Of a stretch of DNA of 64,000 bases, positions 63,673-64,000 are shown piece by piece. The position numbers and the translations under genes were made by a program. The notes under the pieces are model-generated. The model made no database searches. It saw only the letters and a list, made by a program, of their open reading frames with translations, and was not told where the DNA came from. This DNA comes from a bacterium. GTDB taxonomy: Bacteria; Bacteroidota; Ignavibacteria; Kapaibacteriales; UBA7675. The DNA is taken from the NCBI GenBank assembly GCA_030430495.1, contig JAUIKM010000016.1:1-64000 (forward strand), given 5' to 3'. Each line of letters starts with the position of its first letter. The first letter of the stretch is position 1.

Positions 63673-64000
63673 GATGTCGTTCCATACACCGTCAACAGGT
63701 CCGCACGGCCGGTAAATCTGTCGTAGTGCAGCGAAAGACGATGCGGTTGAGTGGAGATGTTAAGATCACCGGTATCGTCGTTGTATTCTTGCATATCACA
63801 TTCACATCCGTATCGGCGCAGCACTTCCAGCCACTGATCAATATTCAGATCCGCGAAGTCGAAAATATCGGTGACAACAAGAGCCCGCGGCGATGTTATC
63901 GCCGCAACTTCCTGAAGCCGGATGTTAATCGAATACAGCTTGTAGCGGTGGAACACAAAGTCCACACCGTCGAATACTTCAAAGTATGGTTTGCGGGAAT
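63669..64000 (-). CDS. Partial hypothetical protein running off the right edge
   Basis: The frame is open to the window edge with no start in view; codons before the GTG at 63965 read RKPYFEVFDG, coding-like, so the gene probably begins outside. The visible 110 residues show DIFDFADLNIDQWLEVLRRYG and end TVYGTTS; no family is recognised. It lies 5' of and overlaps the membrane-protein gene by 4 bp, forming one unit. Confidence 0.55.
   Translation of the reverse strand, partial: SRKPYFEVFDGVDFVFHRYKLYSINIRLQEVAAITSPRALVVTDIFDFADLNIDQWLEVLRRYGCECDMQEYNDDTGDLNISTQPHRLSLHYDRFTGRADLLTVYGTTS

Overview
The window looks like a chromosomal segment from a GC-rich member of the Bacteroidota/Chlorobiota (FCB) group, perhaps an Ignavibacteria- or Kapabacteria-like lineage. 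The evidence is indirect: at least five, probably six, large secreted proteins end in Por/type-IX-secretion (T9SS) sorting-like domains; choice-of-anchor (ASH-like) domains recur; IleS has the GIHHV form of the HIGH motif; a degenerate DksA/TraR zinc-finger protein lies near lspA; one promoter fits the Bacteroidota TTTG-N19-TAnnTTTG form. No 16S gene or T9SS core gene is present, so the placement is an inference.

Layout. 0.6-7.6 kb: cell-wall and housekeeping genes (L,D-transpeptidase, murA, an EnvC-like LytM factor, recG, peptide deformylase). 7.6-9.1 kb: non-coding, with 34 perfectly phased 23-bp tandem repeats. 9.1-14.8 kb: AmiC-type amidase, CorA transporter, a catalytically odd tyrosine recombinase, RlmD-like methyltransferase. 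15.2-25.2 kb: OmpA-like protein, a 1,701-aa SBBP/ASH protein and a Kelch protein, all on the minus strand. 25.7-32.6 kb: a divergent kynurenine-degradation cluster. 32.8-41.8 kb: surface proteins, including a lipoprotein of about nine Cys-Cys-led domains. 41.9-47.2 kb: tRNA-Leu, tig, clpP, clpX and hpnE. 47.2-50.8 kb: two paralogous secreted proteins flanking a cysteine-rich one. 51.3-57.1 kb: ileS, dksA-like, lspA, rluD-like. 57.1-61.6 kb: secreted or outer-membrane proteins. 62.2-64.0 kb: a CdiI_2-like immunity gene followed by unknown small genes, running off the right edge.

How the genes work together. The EnvC-like protein (activator type, zinc ligands missing) and the AmiC-type amidase, about 5 kb apart, are likely to act together in septal peptidoglycan splitting. 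KynU, Kmo, HAAO, ACMSD and an AMSDH-type dehydrogenase give an unbroken route from kynurenine to 2-aminomuconate, so this cluster looks catabolic rather than NAD-forming. Trigger factor, ClpP and ClpX form a folding/degradation run starting with a tRNA gene.

Non-coding DNA is unusually structured. Besides the 23-bp array, a dispersed element of about 35-60 bp occurs many times between genes, often as facing inverted pairs, and short relics of it appear inside reading frames.
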